Part shown: one piece after another, positions 51,724-60,756 of the stretch
Position numbering within the stretch: position 1 is the stretch's first letter
Layout: the number at the start of each line of letters is the position of its first letter
From: an uncultured Bacteroidota bacterium
GTDB taxonomy: Bacteria > Bacteroidota > Bacteroidia > Flavobacteriales > Flavobacteriaceae
Length of the DNA: 64,000 bases
NCBI GenBank assembly: GCA_902609035.1
Contig: CACLQG010000005.1
Span: 4,667-68,666, forward strand
Direction: 5' to 3'
Program-made: the position numbers and the translations under genes
Notes under the pieces: model-generated
Database searches by the model: none
Seen by the model: only the letters and a program-made list of their open reading frames with translations
What the model was told of the DNA's origin: nothing

Positions 51724-52140
51724 TTGAAAAAAAATAAGTTGAAAAGTAAAAAGCCAGATCAAGTTGTTTGGGATGATGATCAAGAGAAATACATTGCTCG
51801 CCTCCTTCCCTTTGCTGCTCAGACCAGCGGACCCGTAATAAAGATTCCCAATGTAGATGCCTTCAAGCAGAAAGGAGTTGAAAAAGTATCTAAACAGTTG
51901 CAAACAGAATTAGAAGAGCTACAGAATAAAATCAAAGATTTTGTAAAATCTGCAAATGATACTCAAAAAGTATATACTGCTAAATTCAAATTTGAACCCT
52001 TGGTGGGTGAAACTTATTTTCTATACGAAGGGAAGAACGAACGCTATCTATCATTGATCTCTCCCGATCAATGGAACAAAAAATTTCTAGGAGCATTTCG
52101 TCTTAGTTCAGAATACAAATGGGAAAGAATTGAATTGTAA
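51724..52140 (+). CDS. DUF2452 family protein
   Basis: A 138-residue cytosolic protein. Start TTG at 51724 gives a lysine-rich leader. Family traits: a central KYIARLLPFAAQTSGPVIK segment, a coiled-coil-like ELEELQNKIKDFV, then FKFEPLVGETYFLYEGKNER, YLSLISPDQWNKKFLGAFRL (partly cited) and a terminal W.RIEL. This matches DUF2452, a family without known function. It ends 1 bp before the convergent CAP-protein gene stop. Confidence 0.85.
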   Translation: MKKNKLKSKKPDQVVWDDDQEKYIARLLPFAAQTSGPVIKIPNVDAFKQKGVEKVSKQLQTELEELQNKIKDFVKSANDTQKVYTAKFKFEPLVGETYFLYEGKNERYLSLISPDQWNKKFLGAFRLSSEYKWERIEL

Positions 52141-52141
52141 G

Positions 52142-52669
52142 CTAACGAAAATTTTGCGTCCCAAAGCCCATTCCCTTTTTATCAAAATACAATCCTACTC
52201 CCATGTAGGTATAGTCTCCTAATATATTTTTGTAATGGAGAGGACTATTCTTCCATCCGTTCACCATACAGGCTGCTAAACTTTCTGACGTTCGTGTGTC
52301 GCCACATCCTATTACATTTTCAAACCAAGGCGTCTTAGCAATATTTTCAGATATACCCTGAAATTGATTCCCCTTTCTTACCCAAGCCTTTAGCTTAAAT
52401 TTTTCGGCCCGCTCAACCGGATTTCTTCCCAAATGATCCACATGAGCATAAAAATTATATTTTACCATATTTTCGCTATGAACTTGTGCCAAATTCATCA
52501 AGGAATCCAGTGACTTCAATTTTGGTAACCCCTTATCCAATCTTAAATCATTTGTTTTTTCAAAAATTAAATTACGGATTTCATTCAAATCTTGTTGAGC
52601 AAAACAAGCGCCAAGAGAAAAAAAGGTCCAAAAGAGTGAAAAACACCAATTAATGTAGCAATTTCTCAT
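52142..52669 (-). CDS. Exported CAP/SCP-superfamily protein
   Basis: A 175-residue protein from the ATG at 52669 (the ORF opens 24 nt upstream with GTG). Signal peptide with FSLFWTFFSLGACFA-Q. The CAP domain follows: SLDSLMNLAQVHSENMVKYN, FYAHVDHLGRNPVERA with the conserved His, ISENIAKTP, WKNSPLHYKNILG with the second His, and MGVGLYFDKKG. These four blocks are those of CAP proteins (YkwD-like), usually secreted and of unclear biochemical role in bacteria. It is divergent from rbfA, 55 bp apart. Confidence 0.88.
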   Translation of the reverse strand: MRNCYINWCFSLFWTFFSLGACFAQQDLNEIRNLIFEKTNDLRLDKGLPKLKSLDSLMNLAQVHSENMVKYNFYAHVDHLGRNPVERAEKFKLKAWVRKGNQFQGISENIAKTPWFENVIGCGDTRTSESLAACMVNGWKNSPLHYKNILGDYTYMGVGLYFDKKGMGFGTQNFR

Positions 52670-52703
52670 AATTTCAAAAATAACAATTATCACTTGGAAT
52701 GCC

Positions 52704-52711
52704 TACTTTTG
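52704..52711 (+). promoter_or_regulatory. Candidate -7 element (TACTTTTG) of rbfA
   Basis: TACTTTTG matches TAnnTTTG and ends 13 bases before the rbfA ATG. No -33 TTTG is found at standard spacing, so the assignment rests on the -7 match and position. Confidence 0.45.
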
Positions 52712-52724
52712 TGAATAATAGTGT

Positions 52725-53111
52725 ATGGAAGAATCACCAAGACAAAGAAAAATAGCTACTGCTCTCCAACAGGAACTAGCTGCCATGCTTCAAGAAGAAA
52801 TTCGAAATCAAGGAGTTTCCAGCCTTATACTATCAATTACCAAGGTAGATGTGACTTTTGACCTGTCTTTAGCCAAAGTTTACCTGAGTATTTTTCCAAA
52901 AGATAAAGCAGAAAATTATTTGAAAGGGATTAAAGAAAACCTTTCACAGATCAAACACGATATGTCCCAAAGAATGAAAAGTCAATTGCGCCGGATGCCC
53001 CATTTTTCTTTTTATATCGATGATTCACTGGACTATTTAGAGGGCATTGAAAAAGCATTGAATCAGCCCGAAAATCCGATTGATAACTCCAAAAACCATT
53101 CGAATAGTTAA
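52725..53111 (+). CDS. rbfA: Ribosome-binding factor A
   Basis: Assists late 30S subunit maturation and 16S 5' processing in the cytosol. A 128-residue KH-like protein: RQRKIATALQQELAAMLQEE (N-terminal helix), LSITKVDVTFDLSLAKVYLS, and LRRMPHFSFYIDDSLDYLEGI, partly cited, which is the conserved C-terminal RbfA motif. It lies upstream of an FtsX-like permease gene by 10 bp, an arrangement I recall as frequent in Flavobacteriia. Confidence 0.95.
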   Translation: MEESPRQRKIATALQQELAAMLQEEIRNQGVSSLILSITKVDVTFDLSLAKVYLSIFPKDKAENYLKGIKENLSQIKHDMSQRMKSQLRRMPHFSFYIDDSLDYLEGIEKALNQPENPIDNSKNHSNS

Positions 53112-53121
53112 AAAATAATTT

Positions 53122-54309
53122 ATGCCAGTAGTACTGAAAATTGCTAGTCGCTATTTTTTTTCGAAGAATGACCAAACAGTAATCAATAGAATCAATTCAA
53201 TTGCTATGCTGGTAATCATTGTGGCCAGTGCTGCCCTGATGATTGTTTTGAGTGCTTTTGCGGGGCTGAAAGACCTTGGATTGTCTTTTTCCAATGTTTT
53301 TGACCCTGACTTTAGGGTTGAAGCATCACAAGGGAAAACGATAGCCTTGGACAGCTTTCAACTAAGTCAATTAATGACTTTGGAAACTATAGAGGCCTTT
53401 AGCCCTATATTGGAAGAAAAGGTTTTCCTTTCTTTTAAAGATAAAAATCAAGTGGCCTACCTCAAAGGAGTAGGACAAGATTACCTTTCCGTCATTCCCA
53501 TCGATTCGCTGGTAACTGTTGGCGAGTGGTTAGTGCCTGACTCCGATGTAATTGTAGCAGGGTACGGAATCGGAACAGGTATGGACCTTGGCGTATACGA
53601 CTATGTTTCCTCACTCAACATTAGTGTACCTAGAAAAAAACTAAATAGTAATTTAAGACAAAATCCGTTTTTTACCCATCAAGCCATGACTATTGGTTTG
53701 TATCAAATCAGTGAGGATATTGATAAAAAATACATCTTTAGCAACTTGGATTTTGCCCGTGATTTACTGCAATATCCGAAAAATATTTTTTCTTCCATTG
53801 AAATTAAGACTTCCCCAAATGTAAATGCAAGAAGTCTGAAAATTAAAATTCATGAAATCCTTGGAGATTCTGTCGAGATCAAAGACAGAGTTCAACTGAA
53901 TAACGCCTTTTACAAAATGCTTAACACGGAACACTTGGCAATTTATCTAATATTTACCTTAGTGCTAATAATTGCGCTTTTCAATGTAGTAGGAGCATTG
54001 GTAATGATGATTTTGGAAAAAAAATCCCAAATGAAAATTCTTAGAACGATTGGAATGACTCAACAAAACCTCCGTCAAACATTTTTTCTGTTAGGTATGA
54101 TGATTATTTTAATTGGTGGAGGTATTGGTCTGGTTCTATCTTCAATGGTTGTGCTGACACAACAATGGATACCCTTTATTTATGTTCCCGGAACATCTCT
54201 ACCATATCCAGTAAAGTGGGAATTGGAAAATTTGATCTTAGTGATCACAACACTTCTTGTTCTGGGTGGTGTAGCATCTGCGTGGGCAAGTAGAGGGGTA
54301 TATCGATAG
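53122..54309 (+). CDS. FtsX-like ABC transporter permease (LolC/LolE type)
   Basis: A 395-residue inner-membrane permease. One N-terminal segment (INSIAMLVIIVASAALMIVL), a periplasmic MacB-type domain (about 55-265), and three C-terminal segments (HLAIYLIFTLVLIIALFNV, FFLLGMMIILIGGGIGLVL, LENLILVITTLLVLGGVASA), the FtsX family layout. VMMILEKKSQMKILRTIGM is the cytoplasmic coupling region. Together with an ATPase it would work in lipoprotein release or a similar task; the ATPase is not encoded in the window. It is 10 bp after rbfA. Confidence 0.9.
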   Translation: MPVVLKIASRYFFSKNDQTVINRINSIAMLVIIVASAALMIVLSAFAGLKDLGLSFSNVFDPDFRVEASQGKTIALDSFQLSQLMTLETIEAFSPILEEKVFLSFKDKNQVAYLKGVGQDYLSVIPIDSLVTVGEWLVPDSDVIVAGYGIGTGMDLGVYDYVSSLNISVPRKKLNSNLRQNPFFTHQAMTIGLYQISEDIDKKYIFSNLDFARDLLQYPKNIFSSIEIKTSPNVNARSLKIKIHEILGDSVEIKDRVQLNNAFYKMLNTEHLAIYLIFTLVLIIALFNVVGALVMMILEKKSQMKILRTIGMTQQNLRQTFFLLGMMIILIGGGIGLVLSSMVVLTQQWIPFIYVPGTSLPYPVKWELENLILVITTLLVLGGVASAWASRGVYR

Positions 54310-54312
54310 ATT

Positions 54313-55305
54313 TTAAACCCATACAGGTTCTGCCACCTCCTCTAAAATACGATTGAAGGTATCAAAGACATCGTTGGGATGATTGGCAGTAACCATTGCA
54401 GTTTTGTAAGTTTTGAAATTGGGAATATCCTTAAAATAATTAGTGTAATGACGACGAGTTTCCAAAACACCCAACACTTCTCCTTTCCATGCAATGGACA
54501 TCTCTAGGTGCCTTTTAGCAACGGCTACTCTATCTTTTAAAGTTGGTGGTTCACAATGGGTTCCATTATCAAAGTAATATTTGACTTGGTTAAAAAACCA
54601 CGGATTGCCAATACTAGCTCTTCCAATCATAGCTCCATCTAAACCATATCGATTTCGCATTTCCAAGGCCCGCTCCGGACTGTTAACATCGCCATTCCCA
54701 AAAACGGGAATGTGCATTCTAGGGTTATTTTTTACATCGGCAATAGGTTTCCAGTCAGCATCACCCTTATACATTTGAGCCCTTGTCCTTCCGTGAATAG
54801 AAATGGCTTTGGCGCCAGCGTCTTGGAGTCGCTCTGCTACCTCTACAATCCTAATGGATTCATGGTCCCAGCCCAAACGGGTTTTAATCGTCAAGGGCAA
54901 AGAGGTGTGTTTTGCCATTTCAGCAGTAAGTTTAACCATAAGCGGAATGTCCCTCAGAATACCTGCCCCTGCACCTTTGCTCACAACTTTTTTGACAGGA
55001 CAGCCAAAGTTGATGTCGATGATATCAGGTTTGGAAACTTCAACAATCTCAACAGAGCGCAACATTGAGTCCAAATTGGCACCAAAAATTTGGATGCCTA
55101 CGGGTCGTTCCTTTTCGTAAATGTCCAATTTTTGAACACTTTTCGCAACATCGCGAATCAATCCTTCACTCGAAACGAACTCGGTGTAAACAACGTCTGC
55201 TCCGTTTTCCTTACACAAAGCTCTAAAAGGCGGGTCGCTGACATCCTCCATGGGCGCCAATAATAAAGGAAAGTCTCCTAACGATATGTCACCGATTTTA
55301 ACCAC
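54313..55305 (-). CDS. dusB: tRNA-dihydrouridine synthase
   Basis: FMN-dependent cytosolic enzyme reducing uridine to dihydrouridine in tRNA D loops. The TIM barrel begins LLLAPMEDVSDPPFRALC; the catalytic cysteine is in DINFGCPVKKVVSKGAG; SIHGRTRAQMYKG and PVFGNGDV are FMN-binding segments; GAMIGRASIGNPW closes the barrel. Length 330 and these motifs fit the DusB group. The gene is convergent with the permease (3 bp between stops). Confidence 0.95.
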   Translation of the reverse strand: MVKIGDISLGDFPLLLAPMEDVSDPPFRALCKENGADVVYTEFVSSEGLIRDVAKSVQKLDIYEKERPVGIQIFGANLDSMLRSVEIVEVSKPDIIDINFGCPVKKVVSKGAGAGILRDIPLMVKLTAEMAKHTSLPLTIKTRLGWDHESIRIVEVAERLQDAGAKAISIHGRTRAQMYKGDADWKPIADVKNNPRMHIPVFGNGDVNSPERALEMRNRYGLDGAMIGRASIGNPWFFNQVKYYFDNGTHCEPPTLKDRVAVAKRHLEMSIAWKGEVLGVLETRRHYTNYFKDIPNFKTYKTAMVTANHPNDVFDTFNRILEEVAEPVWV

Positions 55306-55354
55306 TAGAATTTTTTTTTACAAAATTAGCAAAATCCTTAAGGATATACCGCTT

Positions 55355-56224
55355 TTATTCTAAACCAAAAGTATTTACAATATTTTGGTCAAAATCAGCA
55401 TCCCAAATTTCGGCGACTGATCCATCTTTGAGATAATAAATCCGAGGGGGGGAATCGCCTATTAAATCAAAAAAAGTGTTGACATTGATAAAGGTGTAAG
55501 GAGAAGAAGATTGCGTTAAATTTTCAAAGCCTTCTACGGTGGTAGATCCCTCCCGATAAAAAAGCACATACAGCTCTGGAAAGTTCTCGTATTTTCTCTG
55601 CAACTCTCCTATTGCTGAAGCTGCCTCTTGGCAGTGCTCACAATCCAAATTGAAAACGGCAATTAGGTTTTCTCCAGAAGAAAGATCTACCCTTCCTTTG
55701 GGCTCAAAATTGGTAAAAGATTCGAAAGGAAAATCCTCATGGTTGGGCATGGGTAAAAACAACCACATACTCAAAATGGTGACTCCCATGACCCCTACAG
55801 GTATAATTTTGGAAATACTTTTGGTTTGAATAGTTTTATAAATGACAAAAGCAAACGCCAACATGACTAAATTTTTGATAATGGATTGCTCTGGCGTCAT
55901 GGAGATCATCTCGCCGAAACAACCACAATTTTCATTGTCTCCTATAGACCATAAGTAGATCAAATGAGCAGTAAAACCTCCCAACAGCAAAAAAGTAAAT
56001 TGCATCAATTGTTTAAGATAGAAAGGTAAGAGTATCAAAAACCCTAATGCAAATTCTAGTCCTATAAAAAACCGCGCCATATGTCCAGCAAAGACTCTAC
56101 TCGTGGCCAAGCCTTGGTCCATTAAAGTGATTTCAAAAAACCCAGGACCCACTGCCTTAGTATAGGCTGAAAATATAAAAGTGATACCCAGTAGTATCTG
56201 CAATACTTTAGAAAAAATTTTCAT
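55355..56224 (-). CDS. MauE/DoxX-like membrane protein fused to a thioredoxin-like domain
   Basis: A 289-residue protein. The first part (about 1-155) has four to five membrane segments with the MauE/DoxX pattern (GITFIFSAYTKAVGPGFFE, GLEFALGFLILLPF) and a conserved Cys pair in NCGCFGE (Cys100, Cys102). The C-terminal part (about 165-289) is thioredoxin-like, with Cys195-x-x-Cys198 in LDCEHCQEAASAIG. A vitamin-K-epoxide-reductase-like or DsbD-like electron transfer to the periplasm is conceivable. I recall this organisation from Bacteroidota proteins of the BT_3928 type. Divergent from lepA (99 bp between starts). Confidence 0.85.
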   Translation of the reverse strand: MKIFSKVLQILLGITFIFSAYTKAVGPGFFEITLMDQGLATSRVFAGHMARFFIGLEFALGFLILLPFYLKQLMQFTFLLLGGFTAHLIYLWSIGDNENCGCFGEMISMTPEQSIIKNLVMLAFAFVIYKTIQTKSISKIIPVGVMGVTILSMWLFLPMPNHEDFPFESFTNFEPKGRVDLSSGENLIAVFNLDCEHCQEAASAIGELQRKYENFPELYVLFYREGSTTVEGFENLTQSSSPYTFINVNTFFDLIGDSPPRIYYLKDGSVAEIWDADFDQNIVNTFGLE

Positions 56225-56323
56225 TTGGTAGAGAATTATAATCTAAAAGTAACTTTTCTGAGCTAAACAAAAAAGCTAGATTTCAAAATAAGTATCTTTA
56301 TAGCAGCAGAGGAAAATGCGCGG

Positions 56324-58120
56324 ATGAAACACATTAGAAATTTTTGCATAATCGCCCATATCGACCATGGGAAAAGCACCCTTGCGGATCGCTTGCTGGA
56401 TTTTACGGGCGCTGTTACTTCAAGAGAAAAACAGGAGCAGTTATTGGACAATATGGATTTGGAGCGCGAAAGAGGGATCACCATCAAATCTCACGCGATC
56501 CAGATGGAATATCAATATGAGGGAGAGCAGTATATTTTTAACCTCATTGATACCCCAGGACACGTAGATTTTTCATATGAAGTCTCCCGATCTATTGCTG
56601 CCTGTGAAGGTGCTCTATTGGTAGTAGACGCAGCCCAAAGCATTCAAGCCCAAACCATTTCCAACCTTTATCTTGCACTTGAAAATGACCTAGAGATCAT
56701 TCCTGTTCTTAATAAAATAGACCTTCCTTCTGCCAACTCTGAAGAAGTGACTGACGATATCGTTGACCTATTGGATTGTGATGCGGAAGAGATCATTCCT
56801 GCTTCTGCAAAAACAGGCTTGGGAATCAAAGACATAATAGAAGCAATTATCCAACGTATTCCTCCTCCAAAAGGAAAACCCGACGCGCCTCTACAGGCTT
56901 TGATTTTTGATTCAATTTACAATCCTTTTCGTGGGGTAGAAACCTATTTCAGGGTCATCAACGGCGAAATCCAAAAGGGACAAAAAATACAATTCGTTGC
57001 TACTGGGAAAAATTACTTTGCAGACGAAATTGGAACACTTAAACTTAAACAAGAGCCCAAAAAAATAATTGGAACTGGTGATGTTGGATACCTTATCACA
57101 GGAATCAAAGAAGCCAAAGAAGTTAAAGTAGGAGACACACTTACAGGTACAGACAATCCTACCCAAGAGATTATCGAAGGTTTTGAAGAGGTCAAACCAA
57201 TGGTTTTCGCAGGAATTTATCCCGTCGATACAGAAGACTATGAAGAACTACGCGCCAGTATGGAAAAGTTACAGCTCAACGATGCCTCCCTAGTTTTTAC
57301 ACTAGAAAGTTCTGCAGCATTAGGCTTTGGTTTCCGCTGTGGATTCCTTGGAATGCTCCACTTGGAAATTATTCAAGAAAGACTGGAACGAGAGTTCAAT
57401 ATGATAGTGATTACCACAGTTCCCAATGTGTCATATCATGCCTACACCAAGAGAAACCCTAATGAGATAGTCATGGTCAACAATCCATCTGACCTCCCAA
57501 ACCTCTCTTATTTGGACCGTGTAGAGGAACCTTACATTAAAGCATCCATCATTACAAAATCGGATTTTGTTGGGAATGTAATGTCCCTTTGTATTGAAAA
57601 ACGCGGGGTCATCACAAATCAGACATACCTAACAACAGAACGGGTAGAGTTGAATTTTGATATGCCCTTAGCTGAGATAGTTTTTGATTTTTACGACCGC
57701 TTGAAAACCGTTTCAAAAGGCTACGCTTCCTTTGACTATTCCCCCATCGGCATGCGCCCCTCAAAGTTGGTTAAAGTAGATATTCTATTGAACGCAAACC
57801 CTGTAGACGCCCTTTCTGCTTTGATTCATTCGGAAAACGCCTATACCATTGGTAAAAAAATGTGTGAGAAGCTGAGAGAACTAATCCCAAGGCAACAATT
57901 TGACATTCCCGTTCAAGCAGCCATTGGTGCCAAAATCATTTCTCGAGAGACCATAAAGGCGCTGCGGAAGGACGTTACCGCCAAATGTTATGGAGGTGAC
58001 ATAACCCGTAAGCGTAAACTACTTGAAAAACAAAAAAAGGGGAAAAAGAAAATGCGACAGGTGGGGAGTGTAGAAATTCCACAACAGGCTTTTATGGCGG
58101 TTCTTAAATTGAACGATTAG
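56324..58120 (+). CDS. lepA: Elongation factor 4 (LepA)
   Basis: Ribosome-dependent GTPase that binds the 70S ribosome. G1 [15 protein letters not shown] (about 9-23), G2/G3 region [10 protein letters not shown] and [13 protein letters not shown]4 NKIDLPSA; the LepA-specific C-terminal domain is present (RRGVI-type [11 protein letters not shown], and [20 protein letters not shown] near residue 575). Length 598 is canonical. The ATG at 56324 ([16 protein letters not shown]) is the expected start. The divergent 99-bp gap to the membrane-thioredoxin gene has a near-consensus -7 box (TATCTTTA, about 56293-56300). Confidence 0.97.
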   Translation: MKHIRNFCIIAHIDHGKSTLADRLLDFTGAVTSREKQEQLLDNMDLERERGITIKSHAIQMEYQYEGEQYIFNLIDTPGHVDFSYEVSRSIAACEGALLVVDAAQSIQAQTISNLYLALENDLEIIPVLNKIDLPSANSEEVTDDIVDLLDCDAEEIIPASAKTGLGIKDIIEAIIQRIPPPKGKPDAPLQALIFDSIYNPFRGVETYFRVINGEIQKGQKIQFVATGKNYFADEIGTLKLKQEPKKIIGTGDVGYLITGIKEAKEVKVGDTLTGTDNPTQEIIEGFEEVKPMVFAGIYPVDTEDYEELRASMEKLQLNDASLVFTLESSAALGFGFRCGFLGMLHLEIIQERLEREFNMIVITTVPNVSYHAYTKRNPNEIVMVNNPSDLPNLSYLDRVEEPYIKASIITKSDFVGNVMSLCIEKRGVITNQTYLTTERVELNFDMPLAEIVFDFYDRLKTVSKGYASFDYSPIGMRPSKLVKVDILLNANPVDALSALIHSENAYTIGKKMCEKLRELIPRQQFDIPVQAAIGAKIISRETIKALRKDVTAKCYGGDITRKRKLLEKQKKGKKKMRQVGSVEIPQQAFMAVLKLND

Positions 58121-58137
58121 CCTCTTCACCAAGCTAC

Positions 58138-58172
58138 CCGCTGCAAATTGAATTAACTACTCTTTGCTGCGG
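58138..58172. repeat. Imperfect inverted repeat downstream of lepA
   Basis: CCGCTGCAAA and TTTGCTGCGG pair with a single T-T mismatch around a 15-nt loop, 18 nt past the lepA stop and just before the sulfatase promoter. It may help end the lepA transcript or serve as an operator; it lacks a good T-run. Confidence 0.35.
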
Positions 58173-58176
58173 TGAT

Positions 58177-58207
58177 TTTGATTTAGTGACTTAAAAAGAT
58201 ACTTTTA
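58177..58207 (+). promoter_or_regulatory. Promoter of the sulfatase at 58223 (TTTG-N19-TACTTTTA)
   Basis: TTTG (58177-58180) and TACTTTTA (58200-58207, 7 of 8 to TAnnTTTG) are 19 nt apart, the standard spacing, and 15 nt before the ATG. The best-matching full promoter seen in the window along with that of asd. Confidence 0.6.
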
Positions 58208-58222
58208 TAGGAAACCCTCACA

Positions 58223-59641
58223 ATGAATCGTATTGTAATTTATATAGTTTTCACTTCACTTTTTTGTTTGAGATGTGATCAACCCAAAGCTGTCGAACCC
58301 AAAAAACCAAACATTGTATTTTTATTGGCCGATGATATGGGCTATGGTGATTTTGAAAGGATTGGAAGCGCAACAAAAACCCCAAACTTAAACCGAATGG
58401 CCGATAAAGGCGTTTTTTTTAGTAATTTTTATGCTGCAGGACCCAACTGCTCTCCCTCAAGAACTGGACTCATGACGGGTAAAAGCCCCGCCAAGGTAGG
58501 TGTGTACAGCTACAGGCCTCCCAATCACCCACTGCACCTGCCTAATGAAGAGGTGACCCTTGCAGAGCTATTAAAAACAAAAGGCTATCAAACCGCTCAT
58601 ATCGGTAAATGGCATTTAGGGGAATTGGGCAAAACGTCAAAAATTAACCATCCGCAACCCCACGAGCAAGGTTTTGATTATTCCCTTGGAACTGAAAACA
58701 ATGCTGAACCTTCCCATTTCAACCCCAACAACTTTATCCGCAATGGAAAAAAACTAGGGATAGTAGAGGGGTATTCTTGCCAGATCCTAGCTAAAGAATG
58801 TATAGATTGGCTTAATCATAAAAATGACGATCCATTCTTTTTATACGTAGCATTTCATGAGCCCCACGCCAAGATAGCCTCCCCGCCTGAGCTGGTTGAA
58901 AAGTATTCTGATCAGCCACTAAAAGACGCTGAATATTTGGCGAATATTGACCACTTAGATATGGCCATTGGGAAAATTTTAGATTATCTCGAGCGAAATG
59001 ATTTGATGGAAAATACAATTATCATGTTCAGCTCTGACAATGGCTCTTACCGTCTTGCCTCCAATGCTGGCTTAAAAGCAGTAAAAAGTTATTTATACGA
59101 TGGAGGAATACGAGTTCCATGCATAATAAAATGGCCAGATATTAAAACTAATAAAAAAATAATAGACACCCCCGCAGGACTGGTAGACGTGGTTCCTACC
59201 ATTTGTGAAATCGTAGGAATTGATCCTCCAGATAACCTTGACGGTACTAGTTTTTTACCCCTTTTAAAAGAAACTCCTTTTCAACGAAAACGCCCATTGT
59301 ATTGGTTCTTTTACCGCTCTCAACCCGAGATAGCGATGCGTGTAGGGGATCATATGATCTTAGGTTTGGATCTTAATGATACAGTCCCAAGAGCCCACCA
59401 ATTTTCTCAAGATGACCATAACTATATCAAGAACATTAGCCTTCAGGATTACGAGCTGTATGACTTAAATCAAGACTTCTCTGAGCAAAACAATATTTTT
59501 GCAACTCACCCTAAAAATGACTCTTTAAAAACTCTTCTTGAAAATCAATTGACAGAAATTAGAGACAATATCTTTCCTTGGGAAAATTTGCCCTTGAAAT
59601 TAAATAATAGACGAAAAAAAACAGACTGGGTGCAGTACTAA
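58223..59641 (+). CDS. Sulfatase, exported (CSPSR active site)
   Basis: A 472-residue S1-family sulfatase. Signal peptide with two cysteines near its end (FCLRCDQ, Cys15 and Cys18); neither has an ideal lipobox, so lipidation is uncertain. Core: IVFLLADDMGYGDFE, PNCSPSRTGLMTGKSPA with formylglycine site Cys76 in the canonical CSPSR, IGKWHLGE, VAFHEPH and MFSSDNGSYRLASNAG, YDGGIRVPCIIKWP. Closing domain LYDLNQDFSEQNN. All catalytic elements are intact. Stands alone behind its own promoter, 102 bp after lepA. Confidence 0.9.
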   Translation: MNRIVIYIVFTSLFCLRCDQPKAVEPKKPNIVFLLADDMGYGDFERIGSATKTPNLNRMADKGVFFSNFYAAGPNCSPSRTGLMTGKSPAKVGVYSYRPPNHPLHLPNEEVTLAELLKTKGYQTAHIGKWHLGELGKTSKINHPQPHEQGFDYSLGTENNAEPSHFNPNNFIRNGKKLGIVEGYSCQILAKECIDWLNHKNDDPFFLYVAFHEPHAKIASPPELVEKYSDQPLKDAEYLANIDHLDMAIGKILDYLERNDLMENTIIMFSSDNGSYRLASNAGLKAVKSYLYDGGIRVPCIIKWPDIKTNKKIIDTPAGLVDVVPTICEIVGIDPPDNLDGTSFLPLLKETPFQRKRPLYWFFYRSQPEIAMRVGDHMILGLDLNDTVPRAHQFSQDDHNYIKNISLQDYELYDLNQDFSEQNNIFATHPKNDSLKTLLENQLTEIRDNIFPWENLPLKLNNRRKKTDWVQY

Positions 59642-59860
59642 TCTATTTCTATTGGATATAACATTCTTTTGGTCTATGCTCTACTGAATTTATTGAAATT
59701 GAAGTTGAACATATAGAGTAAAAAAGATTTACCAGATATTAATGAACCTCTCTTCATATTGATTTAATATTAATTAAAATATAGTAGCTTAAGCTTCAAT
59801 TTACTGACAAAATTCATTTAAATCCTGTAGTAAAAAATGACATTTGTCAATCTATAAAAA

Positions 59861-59892
59861 TTTGGTCGGTGAAAATTGAATTTTTATATTAG
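59861..59892 (+). promoter_or_regulatory. Candidate promoter of the UspA-SulP operon
   Basis: TTTG (59861-59864) and TATATTAG (59885-59892, 7 of 8) are separated by 20 nt. The box ends 3 nt before the ATG, so the transcript would be nearly leaderless if this is the promoter. Confidence 0.4.
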
Positions 59893-59895
59893 AGT

Positions 59896-60756
59896 ATGAG
59901 TCCGATTGCTTTCAAAAAAATATTGGTAGGTTTTGCCTTCTCGCCTAACTTAAAAGCGAACATCTACGAGGCTTTAAGAATGGTAAACTATTTTGGAGGT
60001 GAATTGGTTTTTGTTCATGTGGGAAATAAAACGGCTGAAAAAGAATCGCGTTTTAAAGAAATTGTGGCTTCCAGCCCAGTTCAATCTGAGAAAATAGCCA
60101 TTCACTGGAAAGTTGGAAACCCTGTGAATACCCTTTTGGAGGCCAGTGAGGAGTTCAAAGTAGACTTGATTGTTCTTGGTGCCCTAAAAAGAGAAAATGT
60201 AGTAAAATTCTATATGGGGTCGATTGCAAGGAAAATTACTCGACAAGCCAATTGTTCCGTACTCTTATTGATTAACCCCTCTGTTGAACGAAATCCTTGT
60301 CAACACATTGTAGTCAATGGTTTTGACAGTCCTCAGACCAGTGATACCATTGGCGCTGCTTTTGTCGTGGCTAAATCGCTCGGGGCGAAAAAAATATCGC
60401 TGGTAGAGGAAATTAGCAGGTCAAAAGTAGCTGTAGCTGTTGACGATGACAGAAGTTTAAGACGTGCTACGCTCCGGAAAGAAAAATTGAGACGGCAAGA
60501 GCAAACAAGAGTAAAAGATGTAGTGCGAAATCTCCCCGATACCTTGACCAATGATGTAAATTGGACAACCCAAAGTATATTCGGCAGTAGAGGTTATTCC
60601 ATTGGCCACTATGCCAAAGTTGTCCGTGCAGATTTGCTGATCATGAATGCGCAGGAAAACCTTAGTTTTATAGACCGTCTAATAACCAGAGACATCGAAC
60701 ATATTTTAGCGGAATTACCCACCGATGTATTAATTGTAAACTCAAAAAAGAGATGA
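59896..60756 (+). CDS. Tandem UspA universal stress protein
   Basis: A 286-residue cytosolic protein with two Usp domains (about 5-137 and 140-283). The first is fuller: KKILVGFAFSP, DLIVLGA, GSIARKITRQANCSVLLL, similar to the ATP-binding G-x2-G-x9-G(S/T) loop. The second lacks some glycines and has an inserted basic segment (RRATLRKEKLRRQEQTRVK, about 193-211). It overlaps the SulP gene by 4 bp (ATGA), so the stress protein is likely translated together with the transporter and may regulate it by nucleotide binding; that is inferred. Confidence 0.88.
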   Translation: MSPIAFKKILVGFAFSPNLKANIYEALRMVNYFGGELVFVHVGNKTAEKESRFKEIVASSPVQSEKIAIHWKVGNPVNTLLEASEEFKVDLIVLGALKRENVVKFYMGSIARKITRQANCSVLLLINPSVERNPCQHIVVNGFDSPQTSDTIGAAFVVAKSLGAKKISLVEEISRSKVAVAVDDDRSLRRATLRKEKLRRQEQTRVKDVVRNLPDTLTNDVNWTTQSIFGSRGYSIGHYAKVVRADLLIMNAQENLSFIDRLITRDIEHILAELPTDVLIVNSKKR

